Shown piece after piece: positions 16,576-26,727 of a stretch of 64,000 nt of DNA. Each line of letters opens with the position of its first letter. Positions within the stretch are counted from its first letter, which is position 1. The position numbers and the translations under genes were made by a program. Below the pieces are notes generated by a model, which was not told the origin of the DNA, did no database searches, and saw only the letters and a list, made by a program, of their open reading frames with translations. Origin of the DNA: Anabaenopsis elenkinii CCIBt3563 (GTDB lineage: Bacteria; Cyanobacteriota; Cyanobacteriia; Cyanobacteriales; Nostocaceae); NCBI RefSeq assembly GCF_015245355.1, contig NZ_CP063311.1, forward strand, positions 3,200,469 through 3,264,468, read 5' to 3'.

Positions 16576-18598
16576 TTACCGCACCCAGACTCTCATTTGC
16601 TAACCTATCAACAGCACAGACTGCATAAGTTCCAGCTTGTTGCACTGTGGCGGTAGCTGGCGTGGCGTAGTCATAAATTCCAGCAGATAAGACTTCCTGA
16701 AGTACCCAACTTTCACCAGTCTGTCGATAAACTGTCCAAGAGCGCACGGGTTTCTCATCGCCGGGTTTCCAGCTTAGGCGACGATGATTAACTTGTAGTT
16801 CTCGAGGAGGATGTGGTGGGTCTGTCTTCTGCCATGACATAGTGGGTACTATGGCGGGAGTGGGATAGAGGGAATTGCGGAAACTATCAGCAATTCCCTG
16901 ACGGTTTTGATGAATGGGACTCATGCTAAAAAAGATATTACCCAATGACAAGTTAGCAGCTAGGTTGCGAGTTATGGTAACTTGTCTGTTAATCTCGCTA
17001 TTGTTCCAAGCTTTGCCATCAAGTTGACTAATATTGTTGCCTACATATATATGTCGCTTTTGAGGATTAACTTCCGTCCACCATTTTAGTAATACGGGAT
17101 AACTTTGGGCGGTCTGGTCAATGCGCCAATAAAGTTGAGGGGCGATATAATCTACCCAACCTTGTTGTAACCATTTTTTAGCATCAGCATACAGGACACT
17201 ATAAGCATCTAAGCCGTTGATCCCTGGTGGTTGTCCTGGGCGGTAAATACCAAAGGGACTAATACCAAATTTGACATGGGGCTTTATAGCTTTAATTCCT
17301 TGAAATAGGCGCAATACCATTTGATTCACATTTTCCCGTCGCCAGTCACCTAAGCTGAGTTGACCACCAGTTGATCTATAAGCTGCATAGGTTTTACTAT
17401 CGGGGAAGGTTTGACCCTCGATGGGATAGGGATAAAAATAATCATCCAAGTGAATCGCATCTATATCATAGCGACGCACAACATCCATCATCACGTTGTA
17501 CGCCCTATCCTGGACGATTTTGATTCCTGGGTCCATCCATAGTTGATTACCCCATTTGTAAACTACTTCGGGATTGGTCAAAGCTATATGGGGTCTGGCG
17601 TTGGGTCTAGCTGTGATGCTAGTTTTGGCGCGGTAGGGGTTGAACCAAGCATGGAGTTCAATATTACGTTGGTGACATTGGGCGATCGCAAATTCCAAAG
17701 GGTCATAAAATGGTTCTGGGGGTTTCCCTTGAGTTCCCGTCAACCAAGCGCTCCAGGGTTCTAGTTGGGAAGCATATAAAGCATCACCTTCTGGTCGCAC
17801 CTGCAAAATCAGGGCGTTGAAGTTGAGTGCTTGTAATCGGTCGAGAATTGCAATCAATTCAGCTTGCTGTTGTGCTGTTGAGAGTCCGGCTTTAGAGGGC
17901 CAGTCACTATTCCATACTGTTGTCACCCACGCCCCCCGAAACTCTCGCTGATGATTCACCTTCACAGTTTTAGGAGTATTGACAAGTTTTGGGGGAACTA
18001 TGATATAATTAGATGGCCTTTTATCGGCTCTACCTAAGTAAACCAAAGCTTGATATACAATTACCGCCACTTCTGCACGGGTGGCTGGTGCGGTGGGGTT
18101 GAGTAACTTCGTGTTGGGGTAACTAACTACTAATTCTGATTGAGTAGCGATCGCCACTTGATTTCTAGCATAACCAGGAATTTTTTCCGCATCTTGATAG
18201 ATTTCTGGTAATTTACTTAGTAAATCTGGTGGAACATCAGTAGCCATTGCCAAACCATTGACTAAAGCAACTAAAGCATCGCCGCGGATGATTCTGTCAT
18301 TGGGGCGGAAACTACCATCGGGATAACCGATAATAAATCCGCATTCGTAAGCTTTTTTAATACCACTCACAGCCCAATGATTAGCGGGGACATCAGCAAA
18401 GGGGACATACTGACGCTTTGCTGATACTGTAAATACTGCGGCAATTATAGCAGCAAACTCCGCACGAGTCACTGGGCTATCTGGTCGGAAACTACCATCA
18501 GGATAGCCATTTAAAATTCGACGCACCGCTAATTCTTGGATGAATAAGCCGGCCCAATGATTTTGAACATCCGGGAAACGAGTAGAATTAGATATCAT
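16562..18598 (-). CDS. SLH-domain glycoside hydrolase (GHL10 / DUF187 type)
   Basis: A protein of 678 residues. Three S-layer homology repeats occupy about residues 5-200 ([97 protein letters not shown]). Residues about 220-560 are a GHL10-type glycosidase barrel: [78 protein letters not shown]. The C-terminal 90 residues look fibronectin-like. SLH domains bind the cell wall or outer envelope, so it probably trims envelope glycan. No signal peptide is evident at this start, which is unusual for an exported protein. Confidence 0.9.
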   Translation of the reverse strand: MISNSTRFPDVQNHWAGLFIQELAVRRILNGYPDGSFRPDSPVTRAEFAAIIAAVFTVSAKRQYVPFADVPANHWAVSGIKKAYECGFIIGYPDGSFRPNDRIIRGDALVALVNGLAMATDVPPDLLSKLPEIYQDAEKIPGYARNQVAIATQSELVVSYPNTKLLNPTAPATRAEVAVIVYQALVYLGRADKRPSNYIIVPPKLVNTPKTVKVNHQREFRGAWVTTVWNSDWPSKAGLSTAQQQAELIAILDRLQALNFNALILQVRPEGDALYASQLEPWSAWLTGTQGKPPEPFYDPLEFAIAQCHQRNIELHAWFNPYRAKTSITARPNARPHIALTNPEVVYKWGNQLWMDPGIKIVQDRAYNVMMDVVRRYDIDAIHLDDYFYPYPIEGQTFPDSKTYAAYRSTGGQLSLGDWRRENVNQMVLRLFQGIKAIKPHVKFGISPFGIYRPGQPPGINGLDAYSVLYADAKKWLQQGWVDYIAPQLYWRIDQTAQSYPVLLKWWTEVNPQKRHIYVGNNISQLDGKAWNNSEINRQVTITRNLAANLSLGNIFFSMSPIHQNRQGIADSFRNSLYPTPAIVPTMSWQKTDPPHPPRELQVNHRRLSWKPGDEKPVRSWTVYRQTGESWVLQEVLSAGIYDYATPATATVQQAGTYAVCAVDRLANESLGAVITVS

Positions 18599-18800
18599 GA
18601 CCGATATTAACTAACTTGGCTTGATTCTTATACTATTTGTTAATTTAACAACAGCAGAACCATAGCCACTGTGATACTGTATAAATTTTAATAATTTCAG
18701 TCAATGCTGGGTATTGTTGAGGTTAAACCTAGGGTGAATATAGGATTCTAAATTCACTAGCTAAAATATGAGTTCAAACAGTTAGCTTACCATTGAACAA

Positions 18801-19262
18801 GTGCGAAAACCTATAGTTTACACGTTATTTTTACTTGGCTTATTGAGCGTTATGGGATTGGCTTATATCTCTGATTATCTCTCGGAACAAAAGCCTGTAG
18901 TTAGGTGTCAGCAATGGGTATTTCAGGAGGAACGGGAGCATAAACACTACACATATCCTGATAAATTAGTGGTTCAACCCTGGCGTGGACGACATCATGT
19001 CTATGCTATATTTTTAATCCCTGTAGGATACGAGCATGATGGATTGTTTACCTTAACAATACCTGGGTCTTCTACTCACTGTGGACGTTCTCAGAAGATT
19101 GGCAAGGTTGTATCTGGAGTTGATGACACTAATGATTATAATCGGGTGAGGGGATTTTTAAACACTCGAATTGCAGTACAATTTATTCTTCAAGGTAAGT
19201 TAAGTCAGTTAAGGGAACCGCAAAATTGGAGGTTGGGTTATTCTACAAGTAAAGGGGCGTAA
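18801..19262 (+). CDS. Hypothetical membrane-anchored protein
   Basis: A protein of 153 residues from a GTG start, with one N-terminal hydrophobic segment (VYTLFLLGLLSVMGLAYI). The rest is a soluble domain, presumably outside the cytoplasmic membrane (VVRCQQWVFQEEREHKH, FLIPVGYEHDGLFTLTIPGSSTHCGR). Two cysteines could form a disulfide. I do not recognise the family. It converges with the amidohydrolase gene, 13 bp apart. Confidence 0.6.
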   Translation: MRKPIVYTLFLLGLLSVMGLAYISDYLSEQKPVVRCQQWVFQEEREHKHYTYPDKLVVQPWRGRHHVYAIFLIPVGYEHDGLFTLTIPGSSTHCGRSQKIGKVVSGVDDTNDYNRVRGFLNTRIAVQFILQGKLSQLREPQNWRLGYSTSKGA

Positions 19263-19275
19263 AGGTCAACAGAGG

Positions 19276-20670
19276 CTATATGTCCATGACTTGGCGATAA
19301 TGGGTTTCTATTTCTGCTACGGTTGGAGATTTGCGCTGTGTTTCCCACTGACTACGTTTAAATAATTCTTGCTGTAAATCATCTACTTTAATGGTGTTAA
19401 CTTGACCATTGCTAACAATTTGCTTTCCGTTTACCCAAGCACTATGGACAACATTGATAGGACGACCTAATACTAATAAGCCAATGGGATCTGTTCGGGG
19501 TAGCAATGATAGACTGGTGAGATCATACATGACTAAATCGGCTTGTTTCCCTAGGGTGAGGGAACCAAGTTTGTCAGCTACATTCAGCCCTTTTGCGCCT
19601 CCTAGGGAAGCCATTTCTACAGATTTTCTGGGTGTGATCCAGTTGTGATAGTCTAGGTCTGTAGTGTTGTGTAAGATGGAACCGATTTTGATGGCTTCTA
19701 GTAAGTCTTGGGAATCATTACTCGAAGCACCATCACAACCAAAGGAGACATTTACCCCAGCTTGGAGATATTTTAAAATAGGGGCGATACCACTGCCTAA
19801 ACGGAGGTTACTCAAGGGGTTATGCACAACTGTACATTGAGTTTGGGCGAGGATGGTGATATCGTTATCGTTTAACCAAACACAATGAGCCAAGGACGTG
19901 CGATCGCTTAAATATCCGATGCGTTGTAGATGTTCAACCGCGGTACAACCGTATTTTTCTTGGGCGAGTTTTTCCTGTGCTTTAGTTTCTAGTAAATGAG
20001 AGTGACGACAAAGATCATGGCGATCGCTTAACTCAATACATCCTATAAATAAACTATCGCTGCACAATTGTATCCCCGTTGGTGCCACCACAATACTTAT
20101 ACCCGCTTCAGGACGGTGAAATTGTCTGACTGCTTCCTCTATAATTTCCAAAGTGGCCGCAGTTGAGCGAAAATAGGTGCAGTTTTGATTTGACTCTCCC
20201 CCTGGTATACCCGCAGTGAGGGACCGATCTTGAATCAGGGGTGCGATAAAAGCACGTATTCCCACTTCTTCATAAGCACGAACCGCAGCAGCGATAGTTT
20301 CTAACTCCTCTCCAGGAGTTAACACCAAATGGTCTACCACACTAGTACCACCGGAAAGTAAAGTTTCCACAGCGGTTCCCAAAGCACTCAGATAAACCTT
20401 TTCTAAATCCAGCGGCGCAAAGTCATATAATTCCCCTAACCATAATTCTAAAGGCAACATGGACATAATACCCCGTTGCCACATTTCCGATGAGTGGGTA
20501 TGGGCGTTAAAGAAACCAGGGAGTAACAGCTTATTGCTACCATCAATGGTATTACCAACCACATCTAAATCCGGTGCTATGGCGGCTATCTTACCATCTA
20601 TTACTTGTACATCTAGGGTGAGATAAGCATTCTCAGTAGCAATTAAAACATTTTGAATGGTAAAATTCAC
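19276..20670 (-). CDS. Amidohydrolase-family deaminase (TRZ/ATZ/MtaD-like)
   Basis: A metal-dependent amidohydrolase of 464 residues. The first HxH lies in LLPGFFNAHTHSSEMWQRG, the next metal His in HSHLLETKAQE, another in SLAHCVWLNDND, and the metal Asp in SFGCDGASSNDSQDLLEA. The C-terminal GSLTLGKQADLVMYDL and VNGKQIVSNG blocks are typical. The subfamily includes methylthioadenosine/S-adenosylhomocysteine, guanine and s-triazine deaminases; I cannot choose one. The start is a GTG. It lies alone, with an IS5-type relic 140 bp upstream. Confidence 0.9.
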   Translation of the reverse strand: MNFTIQNVLIATENAYLTLDVQVIDGKIAAIAPDLDVVGNTIDGSNKLLLPGFFNAHTHSSEMWQRGIMSMLPLELWLGELYDFAPLDLEKVYLSALGTAVETLLSGGTSVVDHLVLTPGEELETIAAAVRAYEEVGIRAFIAPLIQDRSLTAGIPGGESNQNCTYFRSTAATLEIIEEAVRQFHRPEAGISIVVAPTGIQLCSDSLFIGCIELSDRHDLCRHSHLLETKAQEKLAQEKYGCTAVEHLQRIGYLSDRTSLAHCVWLNDNDITILAQTQCTVVHNPLSNLRLGSGIAPILKYLQAGVNVSFGCDGASSNDSQDLLEAIKIGSILHNTTDLDYHNWITPRKSVEMASLGGAKGLNVADKLGSLTLGKQADLVMYDLTSLSLLPRTDPIGLLVLGRPINVVHSAWVNGKQIVSNGQVNTIKVDDLQQELFKRSQWETQRKSPTVAEIETHYRQVMDI

Positions 20671-20811
20671 GATTTTAACCTTAATGAAGTAATCAAACTT
20701 TTAGGAAAAATTCAAGTTACAAATTGGTATAGCAGTATTGGCTATTGTAATTCATCAAGCCTCATCGGACATTGGGAATTGCACCAAATGCTTGGACTGT
20801 GAATCAGTCTA

Positions 20812-21367
20812 TTGCAGATATTACGCGAGTGCAAAAGACCCCACAAACAGTTATCTTATCAACAGAAACCAAAACTCTTAAATTTAGGGTGTCGTCCCCG
20901 TCGGGTTGACCTACGTGCTGTGATTAGTGCCATATTTTATGTTCTTTGTGCAGGTTGTCGATGGCGGATGTTGCCAAATGACTTCCCAAAATGGCAAACG
21001 GTATACTATTACTTCCGAAAATGGCGTCTGGATGGAACATGGGAACGCATTAACCACAAACTTCAACAGTGGGTACGTGTTCTCGAAGACCATGAACCTC
21101 CAAGTGCAGCAATTGTGGATTCTCAGTCTGTAGAGAATGGAACAATGGTATCCCAAGCTGTCGGTTCACTGGGTTTTGCAGGTTGTACGTCGTCCAGTTA
21201 ATACTAAAGGCTTTGTTCTGTTACCAAAGCGTTGGGTTGTCGAGCGTAGTTTTGGTTGGTTTAATTGGTGTCGTCGATTGAGTAAGGACTACGAAATTTT
21301 ACCCCAGACCCATGAAACCTTTGTGCAAATCGCCATGATTCGGTTAATGCTCAGAAGACTCGCTTAA
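20812..21367 (+). pseudogene. IS5-family transposase, internally deleted
   Basis: The first frame (20812-21180) gives the IS5 N-terminal part, LRAVISAIFYVLCAGCRWRMLPNDFPKWQT then YYYFRKWRLDGTWERIN and [10 protein letters not shown] with the first catalytic Asp. From about 21180 it jumps frame and continues with [27 protein letters not shown], the DDE-family Y-R-E-type C terminus. About 80 residues are missing between them and the join is out of frame, so the gene is dead. Inverted ends could not be fixed. Confidence 0.85.
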
Positions 21368-21771
21368 TTGAGTTGTTTAATACTTTTTTCCAAACATCGC
21401 CTAAGCATGGTATCAATTATAGCAATATAGATAAAAGTCTCGGAGTTCTGATGTGGTCTTTTATAATTCTGGCTCAATTGCCGATACCAATTTAGCCATC
21501 CAAGAGTTATTCCCATCGATCTCCTTTTTTCAAACATACCCTACGGAGATTTATATCCCTGTACCGGTAAAAATGTTTTATATTATATGTTAACCATGAA
21601 ACTAAATCTAATTATTTAGTGCTGGTAAAACTGTTTCTTAATCACCGGATTGTCTTTTATATCAAAGCCGATAGGCACTCGATACCATAAAGACTTTGTA
21701 TGTTTTTAGTAATATAAGATACACATACTATCACTTATTGTTACTTACTTTATCACGAAGAGGTAAAACTG
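21368..21771. other. Intergenic region before the tubulin-like gene
   Basis: A 404-bp AT-rich region between the IS5 relic and the tubulin-like gene, presumably carrying the promoter of the latter. A GATCTCC...GGAGAT stem is present at about 21519-21553. Nothing else was recognised. Confidence 0.4.
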
Positions 21772-24700
21772 ATGCCTGATATTCAAGAAAAAACTATGGT
21801 TCCCACTGTACTACTAGGTATCGGGGGAACTGGGTATGAGGTTTTATCACGAATACGCCGACTAGTAGAGCAAACTTATGGACGAGTGGGAGAGTTTCCC
21901 ATTATCAGCTTCTTGGTAGTGGATACGGATAGCGATTATAAAATTGATGATCCTTTAGCCGCTGGCTCACCTTTTGAAAACAATGAGAAGTACTGGTCTC
22001 GTGTCACTGGCGACCAAGTCACAGACATGGTTAGAAATATGAGTAATTTCCCCTGGATTGATAACTGGTTTCCTGACGAGCTAGAACGTAATATAGGTGC
22101 TTTAGAAGCTGGAGCCGGACAAATTCGAGCCTGTGGAAGGTTTGCATTCTTCTGTAACTATAAAAACATTCGACAAAAGTTTAATGACGCATGTAAGCGT
22201 GTGAAAGCCAAGGAGGACTTCATGTCGCGTCGGTATGGAGTCAATCTTCTTAATAGTAAAATCAATGTCTTTATAGTCGGCTCCATTTCCGGTGGCACGG
22301 GCAGCGGTATGTTAATTGATATGGGTTACTGTGTCCGACATTGGTTAAAAGAACAAGGAGAAGCTAGTCCTTCAATCAATATGATTGTACCAATGCCTAC
22401 AGTATTCGCAGGAATAAATGCGGGTGAACGTATTTCAGCCAATGGTTACGCCGCCCTCATGGAGTTAAATTATTTCTCGGATTATCGCACTGAATATTCT
22501 GAACGGTTTAGTGATAGTCTCGAAGATAAAGTCACTAACAAGTCTGCTCCAGCAGATTTCATCTATCTTGTTGGACATAAAAACGGAAAAACTGAGTTTA
22601 CTCTAGGGCAAATACGTGAGATGATTGCCCAAAATATTTTTCTAGATTTAACTTCTGATTTTAGTCCGTACAAAAGATCAATACGCGATAATATCAAAAC
22701 AGCATGGGCAACCCAAGATCCAGGTGGACGAGGTTATCCTAAAAATTTTCTGAGCTTCGGGTTATCAACTATAGAAATTCCCATCGATCAGATTCGTAAA
22801 TCTATGGCAAGCCGTTTAGCCGTAGACTTGGTTGATTGGTGGTTAAACGAGTCTATATATCTTCCCCCAAATCTTTCAGAAGTAGTGCAATCTACTCTTA
22901 AAGTTTTGCGCCTGAGCAATGCAGAAATGATTATTGATCTGTCAGCAGCCACAGATCGTTCGTATACGGCTGAGGTATCTAATTGGATTAATAGTATTGC
23001 TAATCGGATTAAGACAGAAAATCAACTGGAATGTACACGGCAAGGGGTCAACTTTCTCAACCCAGAACAGGGTAATATACTGAATTTTGTTCAGAATCTA
23101 GAACAGGTAGTAAATGATTACCGTACTGATCACCTGAATGAAATTGGTATAGATGAAAGGTTGCACGGCGATTACCTCCAAAAAATGTATAGTAACCGTA
23201 ATCGCATCATTCAACAAGGTCAAAAAGCCTTAGAAACAGAAATATCCAGAATCATAGCAGACCGTACACAAGGCCCAAAATTTGTAGACGCTTTCATAGA
23301 TGCTTGCCGTCAATTTTTTACAAATATGAGCAAAAAGTTTAACAGAGATGTTGAGAATATTTGGGAGAAAAATGAAGAAGATCGTCAAACACAATACAAA
23401 AAAGCACTAGAAAACATTACTCAATCTAAAAATGAATTTATTGTAAATAAACAAGACAAGATGCAACAATATTGCAAGGAAGCTTTAGAAGGTGTTGAAG
23501 GATTTTTTGGTGCTATTATTCAAAAAAAAGCCAGGGTATTAGGTTTACAAGTAATTAATCAACTACTCGAACACCTACAAGAATTAGAATTACGTTTTAT
23601 GAAATTAAAACAAATATTCTCCCAAATAAAAAATTACTTTCAGCAAGAATATGACAGAGAAATCAATAATGCGTCAGCATTATTAGTCAACGGTATTAAA
23701 CTATTTGAACGTAGTGAAATCAATGATATTTACACAGACTTAATTGAGCAGCAGATATCAGTAAACAAACCTGATAAAACCCGTTACGAATCAGGAATGA
23801 ACAATATTTGTTCCCTTATATCTGATGAAATATTAAAGGATGTCAAACAATTATACATCAATATTAGTTTTAATGATGAAGTTATGCCTTTGTTTAAGGT
23901 ATCAGACATACCAGATATAAAACAGTCTGATTTTTTTAAGATTATTTTTGAGAAAGTTCAAGTAGCTATAAACAAAAGTCCCGACACTTGTATATTAAAA
24001 AGTCAATTGACAGCGGGCGATCGCTTTTTATTAAAACATGATAATAATAGGCAGGAAATGAAAGCTAGTCTTAACAATACGTATCAAAAATCCTATCCAT
24101 TAATTCTACTATCTCAGGCTGTTTTAGGCGGACAAGATGCTGGTTTTACTCCTAGCAAAAGTGTCAAAGTGGCATTACTGGGAGGTAACAGCAGTGGTAA
24201 CTCAGCAATCAGAGAGGTAATTAAGCTGATAAAACCAATTGTTGAGGATAACGATCCTATTTCTCCTTTAGGATATTTAGAGCGTCATCGCATTGTTTTT
24301 GTTCAAGAACAAGGTGGTTTTTCTTTAAGATGTATTGATGGTATGCGTGTAATACAAAAGTCATATCAAGACTGGAAAGGAAAAATGATTCTGGCGAAAC
24401 GTGCTCAACTCCGTGGTGAAAACAAGGATTTACCCATCCCAGTACACATTCAAAAAGAACCTCCATTTTGGGATATTTTTCCAGAAGACCCAAGTATTTT
24501 GAAATTAGTAGTACAGGCTCGCGCACTACAAGTTTTGAACTTGGAGCATAATCCGAACAGTGGGAAAAAAGTAATTCGTTATACTCATTCAACTCAAACT
24601 GGTAAAGAAAAAGTTGATATTGCTTCCACTTGGGAGGAAGCTGTTCAAGTTTTGGGTGTTGATGTTTGCTCTGATGATAAAGCAGAAATACAAAGACAAA

Positions 24701-25026
24701 TTAACCAAAAATTAGATCTTAAAACAGAGGAAGATAAACAAAAAATATCAAATAGATTACAAGATTATTTACGAGAGAGGATCAGTCAGATGACTCATGG
24801 TGATGCTGAAAATAGTTTAGAGTACAGACGTGAAAAGGATATAATAGGTCAGTTAATTAAAGATTATCAATTACCTGTAATTGAAGTAAAAGCCGATCCT
24901 GATGAACCGATCCTTGACCCACCTGAATCATTACTGCAACAACTAGAGCAACTAATCAAAATGAAAGAAGCAGGATATTTATCCGCAGAAGAATTTAAAA
25001 ATGCAAAAGAGCAATTAGGACTTTAG
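21772..25026 (+). CDS. Large tubulin/FtsZ-like protein (Tubulin_2 type) with C-terminal SHOCT-like helix pair
   Basis: A protein of 1084 residues. It begins TVLLGIGGTGYEVLSRIRR (residues 12-30), followed by LVVDTDSD near residue 50 and the tubulin signature SISGGTGSGMLIDMG at residues 171-185. These are the nucleotide-binding motifs of the tubulin/FtsZ superfamily, in the arrangement of the Pfam tubulin-like family (PF13809). Residues about 400-700 are long, charged and coiled-coil-like. The last 35 residues (LLQQLEQLIKMKEAGYLSAEEFKNAKEQLGL, split here as LLQQLEQLIKMKEAGYL and SAEEFKNAKEQLGL) match a SHOCT oligomerisation motif. A good AGAGG site precedes the ATG. It is followed 42 bp later by a membrane-bound partner gene. 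It probably forms a GTP-dependent filament or scaffold at the membrane; the role is unknown. Confidence 0.85.
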   Translation: MPDIQEKTMVPTVLLGIGGTGYEVLSRIRRLVEQTYGRVGEFPIISFLVVDTDSDYKIDDPLAAGSPFENNEKYWSRVTGDQVTDMVRNMSNFPWIDNWFPDELERNIGALEAGAGQIRACGRFAFFCNYKNIRQKFNDACKRVKAKEDFMSRRYGVNLLNSKINVFIVGSISGGTGSGMLIDMGYCVRHWLKEQGEASPSINMIVPMPTVFAGINAGERISANGYAALMELNYFSDYRTEYSERFSDSLEDKVTNKSAPADFIYLVGHKNGKTEFTLGQIREMIAQNIFLDLTSDFSPYKRSIRDNIKTAWATQDPGGRGYPKNFLSFGLSTIEIPIDQIRKSMASRLAVDLVDWWLNESIYLPPNLSEVVQSTLKVLRLSNAEMIIDLSAATDRSYTAEVSNWINSIANRIKTENQLECTRQGVNFLNPEQGNILNFVQNLEQVVNDYRTDHLNEIGIDERLHGDYLQKMYSNRNRIIQQGQKALETEISRIIADRTQGPKFVDAFIDACRQFFTNMSKKFNRDVENIWEKNEEDRQTQYKKALENITQSKNEFIVNKQDKMQQYCKEALEGVEGFFGAIIQKKARVLGLQVINQLLEHLQELELRFMKLKQIFSQIKNYFQQEYDREINNASALLVNGIKLFERSEINDIYTDLIEQQISVNKPDKTRYESGMNNICSLISDEILKDVKQLYINISFNDEVMPLFKVSDIPDIKQSDFFKIIFEKVQVAINKSPDTCILKSQLTAGDRFLLKHDNNRQEMKASLNNTYQKSYPLILLSQAVLGGQDAGFTPSKSVKVALLGGNSSGNSAIREVIKLIKPIVEDNDPISPLGYLERHRIVFVQEQGGFSLRCIDGMRVIQKSYQDWKGKMILAKRAQLRGENKDLPIPVHIQKEPPFWDIFPEDPSILKLVVQARALQVLNLEHNPNSGKKVIRYTHSTQTGKEKVDIASTWEEAVQVLGVDVCSDDKAEIQRQINQKLDLKTEEDKQKISNRLQDYLRERISQMTHGDAENSLEYRREKDIIGQLIKDYQLPVIEVKADPDEPILDPPESLLQQLEQLIKMKEAGYLSAEEFKNAKEQLGL

Positions 25027-25068
25027 AAATATAGTATTAACACTAAAAAACAAAAAGGGGAAATAAAA

Positions 25069-26430
25069 ATGCTAGAGAGAAGAACTTGGATCTGTAATGG
25101 TATTGCGAACAATATCGATGATTATCCTGATGTAGAACAACACAACCCTCACGAAAATATTGGACCTAATTGTGAGATATGCGGTCTTCCCAGAGGTGCA
25201 GTAGTGATTGTTCCACCTCCACCACCTCCACCATGGCCATGGAAAAAGATTGCAACAGTAGTAGCAATGCTTGGACTTCTGGCTGGTGTTGGGATAGTTA
25301 CACATCAGGTAATTGATAATAGTCCACCTATTCTAAGTCCTATAATTGGGAGTAAAGAATTAAAAGCAAAAAAATTGACTCTAGGAATTTTGAGCCCTCC
25401 AGAATACTATCAGGAATTATCTAATTACCTCAAAGAAGAACTGAAAAACAAAGTAGAAATAATCATTGATGGTAGTGGAGCAACTTCCTACGAAGAAGCA
25501 AGAAAAAAAATGATCAGCAAAGAATGGGACATTGCCTTTACCATGTCACCAATACTTTCAGTTGCTGCTAAAAATAATAATTATCACTTCGCAGTTAGAA
25601 TGTTTCCAGATAAACCGGCATACTACCAAGCAGTATTATTTACAAAAGCAGACAGCCCAATTGAATCAATTTATGATTTAAAATCAACACACACAATAGC
25701 TATGGGTGACTTCAACTCAGCCTCTAGTTTTTATGTTGCATCTTATGATTTATATGGTAAGACCCTAAATGTAAACATGGGACATAGAGCATCCAAAATT
25801 AAAGACTTAGTGAAAACTGGTCAGGCTGATCTTGGAGCGGCTGCATATACAACTGCGGGGAATGATCAGGATCTAAAAATTATTCATGTAAGTAAGCAAA
25901 TTCCTGGCGGTAATGTTTACTTGTCACCAAACCTTTCTCAATCAGATCGTCAAATCATCACCAATCTTTTACTAAATGCTCCAGATGAAATCAAAAAAGA
26001 TGCAAATTATGGACCGGGTGAAGAGCATGATTATTCGGAATTAATTAAGATTTCCGCAAGGACTGAAGAGATATTAAAGTGTTCAGACTTTACAAATAAT
26101 CCTGTTAAATTCTACTGTGTTGATAAACCAGCAGAAACCTCTTCTAAACCTAAACCACAGAGCAAATCTTTAGAGATATCAGGAAGGATTAACGGCTGGA
26201 CAAAGAAAGGTGCTAATCACTCCTTCAAACTTGCGGGGGACGACAATAAAATTTATGAGGTGATTATACCAGAGCCTATTTTCAATCAGATACCTGATGC
26301 ACCTAATCCCATTGCCTTGCAAAGCCAATCTGTAAAAATTATTGGTGTTATTCCAGAACAAGAGGGAAATATAAACAGGTTAAAAATTACATCACCCAGC
26401 CAATTTGTTGTGATCAAAAATGGTATGTAA
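25069..26430 (+). CDS. Membrane-anchored periplasmic-binding-like protein with zinc-ribbon-like head and OB-like tail
   Basis: A protein of 453 residues. The head (1-43) has WIC...NCEICGLPR, close to a RanBP2-type zinc ribbon but short of one cysteine. A proline run (49-56) and a membrane helix (about 61-78) follow. Residues about 103-330 look like a PhnD-type phosphate/phosphonate-binding fold: LTLGILSPPEYYQELSNYL, WDIAFTMSPILSV, AVLFTKADSPIESIYDLK, GQADLGAAAYTTAG. The last 80 residues (SLEISGRINGWTKK, ...SVKIIGVIPEQEG) resemble an OB fold. The head would face the cytoplasm, where the tubulin-like product is, and the binding domain the periplasm. An AAGGGGAAA site and 42-bp spacing support an operon with the tubulin-like gene. 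Confidence 0.75.
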   Translation: MLERRTWICNGIANNIDDYPDVEQHNPHENIGPNCEICGLPRGAVVIVPPPPPPPWPWKKIATVVAMLGLLAGVGIVTHQVIDNSPPILSPIIGSKELKAKKLTLGILSPPEYYQELSNYLKEELKNKVEIIIDGSGATSYEEARKKMISKEWDIAFTMSPILSVAAKNNNYHFAVRMFPDKPAYYQAVLFTKADSPIESIYDLKSTHTIAMGDFNSASSFYVASYDLYGKTLNVNMGHRASKIKDLVKTGQADLGAAAYTTAGNDQDLKIIHVSKQIPGGNVYLSPNLSQSDRQIITNLLLNAPDEIKKDANYGPGEEHDYSELIKISARTEEILKCSDFTNNPVKFYCVDKPAETSSKPKPQSKSLEISGRINGWTKKGANHSFKLAGDDNKIYEVIIPEPIFNQIPDAPNPIALQSQSVKIIGVIPEQEGNINRLKITSPSQFVVIKNGM

Positions 26431-26556
26431 ATATATCGCTTATTTCCCACTGTCCTTGTATTAGCAGACTAGAGCAGACTTTAGATATGGTATGATTTCT
26501 TTTTGATGTAGTCTGTTCTATCTTGCTTCTTTGGTTGTAGGAATTTATTGTAAGTT

Positions 26557-26727
26557 ATGAAAATATATGGTGCCATTTCCTCAGCTATAATTATTCTCTC
26601 TTGTAGCACTATGTTTTTTGTCACCAGTTGCCAAAACAAAGAAGATAGATGCTTTAAATGTCCTAATACTAAGGATTGGTATCGATATGATTACTGTAAT
26701 TATTGGTGCGACCCGGAATCACATTGA
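26557..26727 (+). CDS. Small cysteine-rich lipoprotein (56 residues)
   Basis: From the ATG at 26557 the frame gives an N-terminal hydrophobic segment (AISSAIIILSCSTMFFVTSC) whose VTSC fits a lipobox, then a 31-residue mature tail holding CFKCPNTKDWYRYDYC and NYWCDPESH. Five cysteines and several aromatic residues in so short a tail suggest disulfides or metal binding outside the membrane. It follows the binding-protein gene by 126 bp on the same strand and overlaps the end of the convergent permease gene by 28 bp. I do not know a family for it. Confidence 0.55.
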   Translation: MKIYGAISSAIIILSCSTMFFVTSCQNKEDRCFKCPNTKDWYRYDYCNYWCDPESH

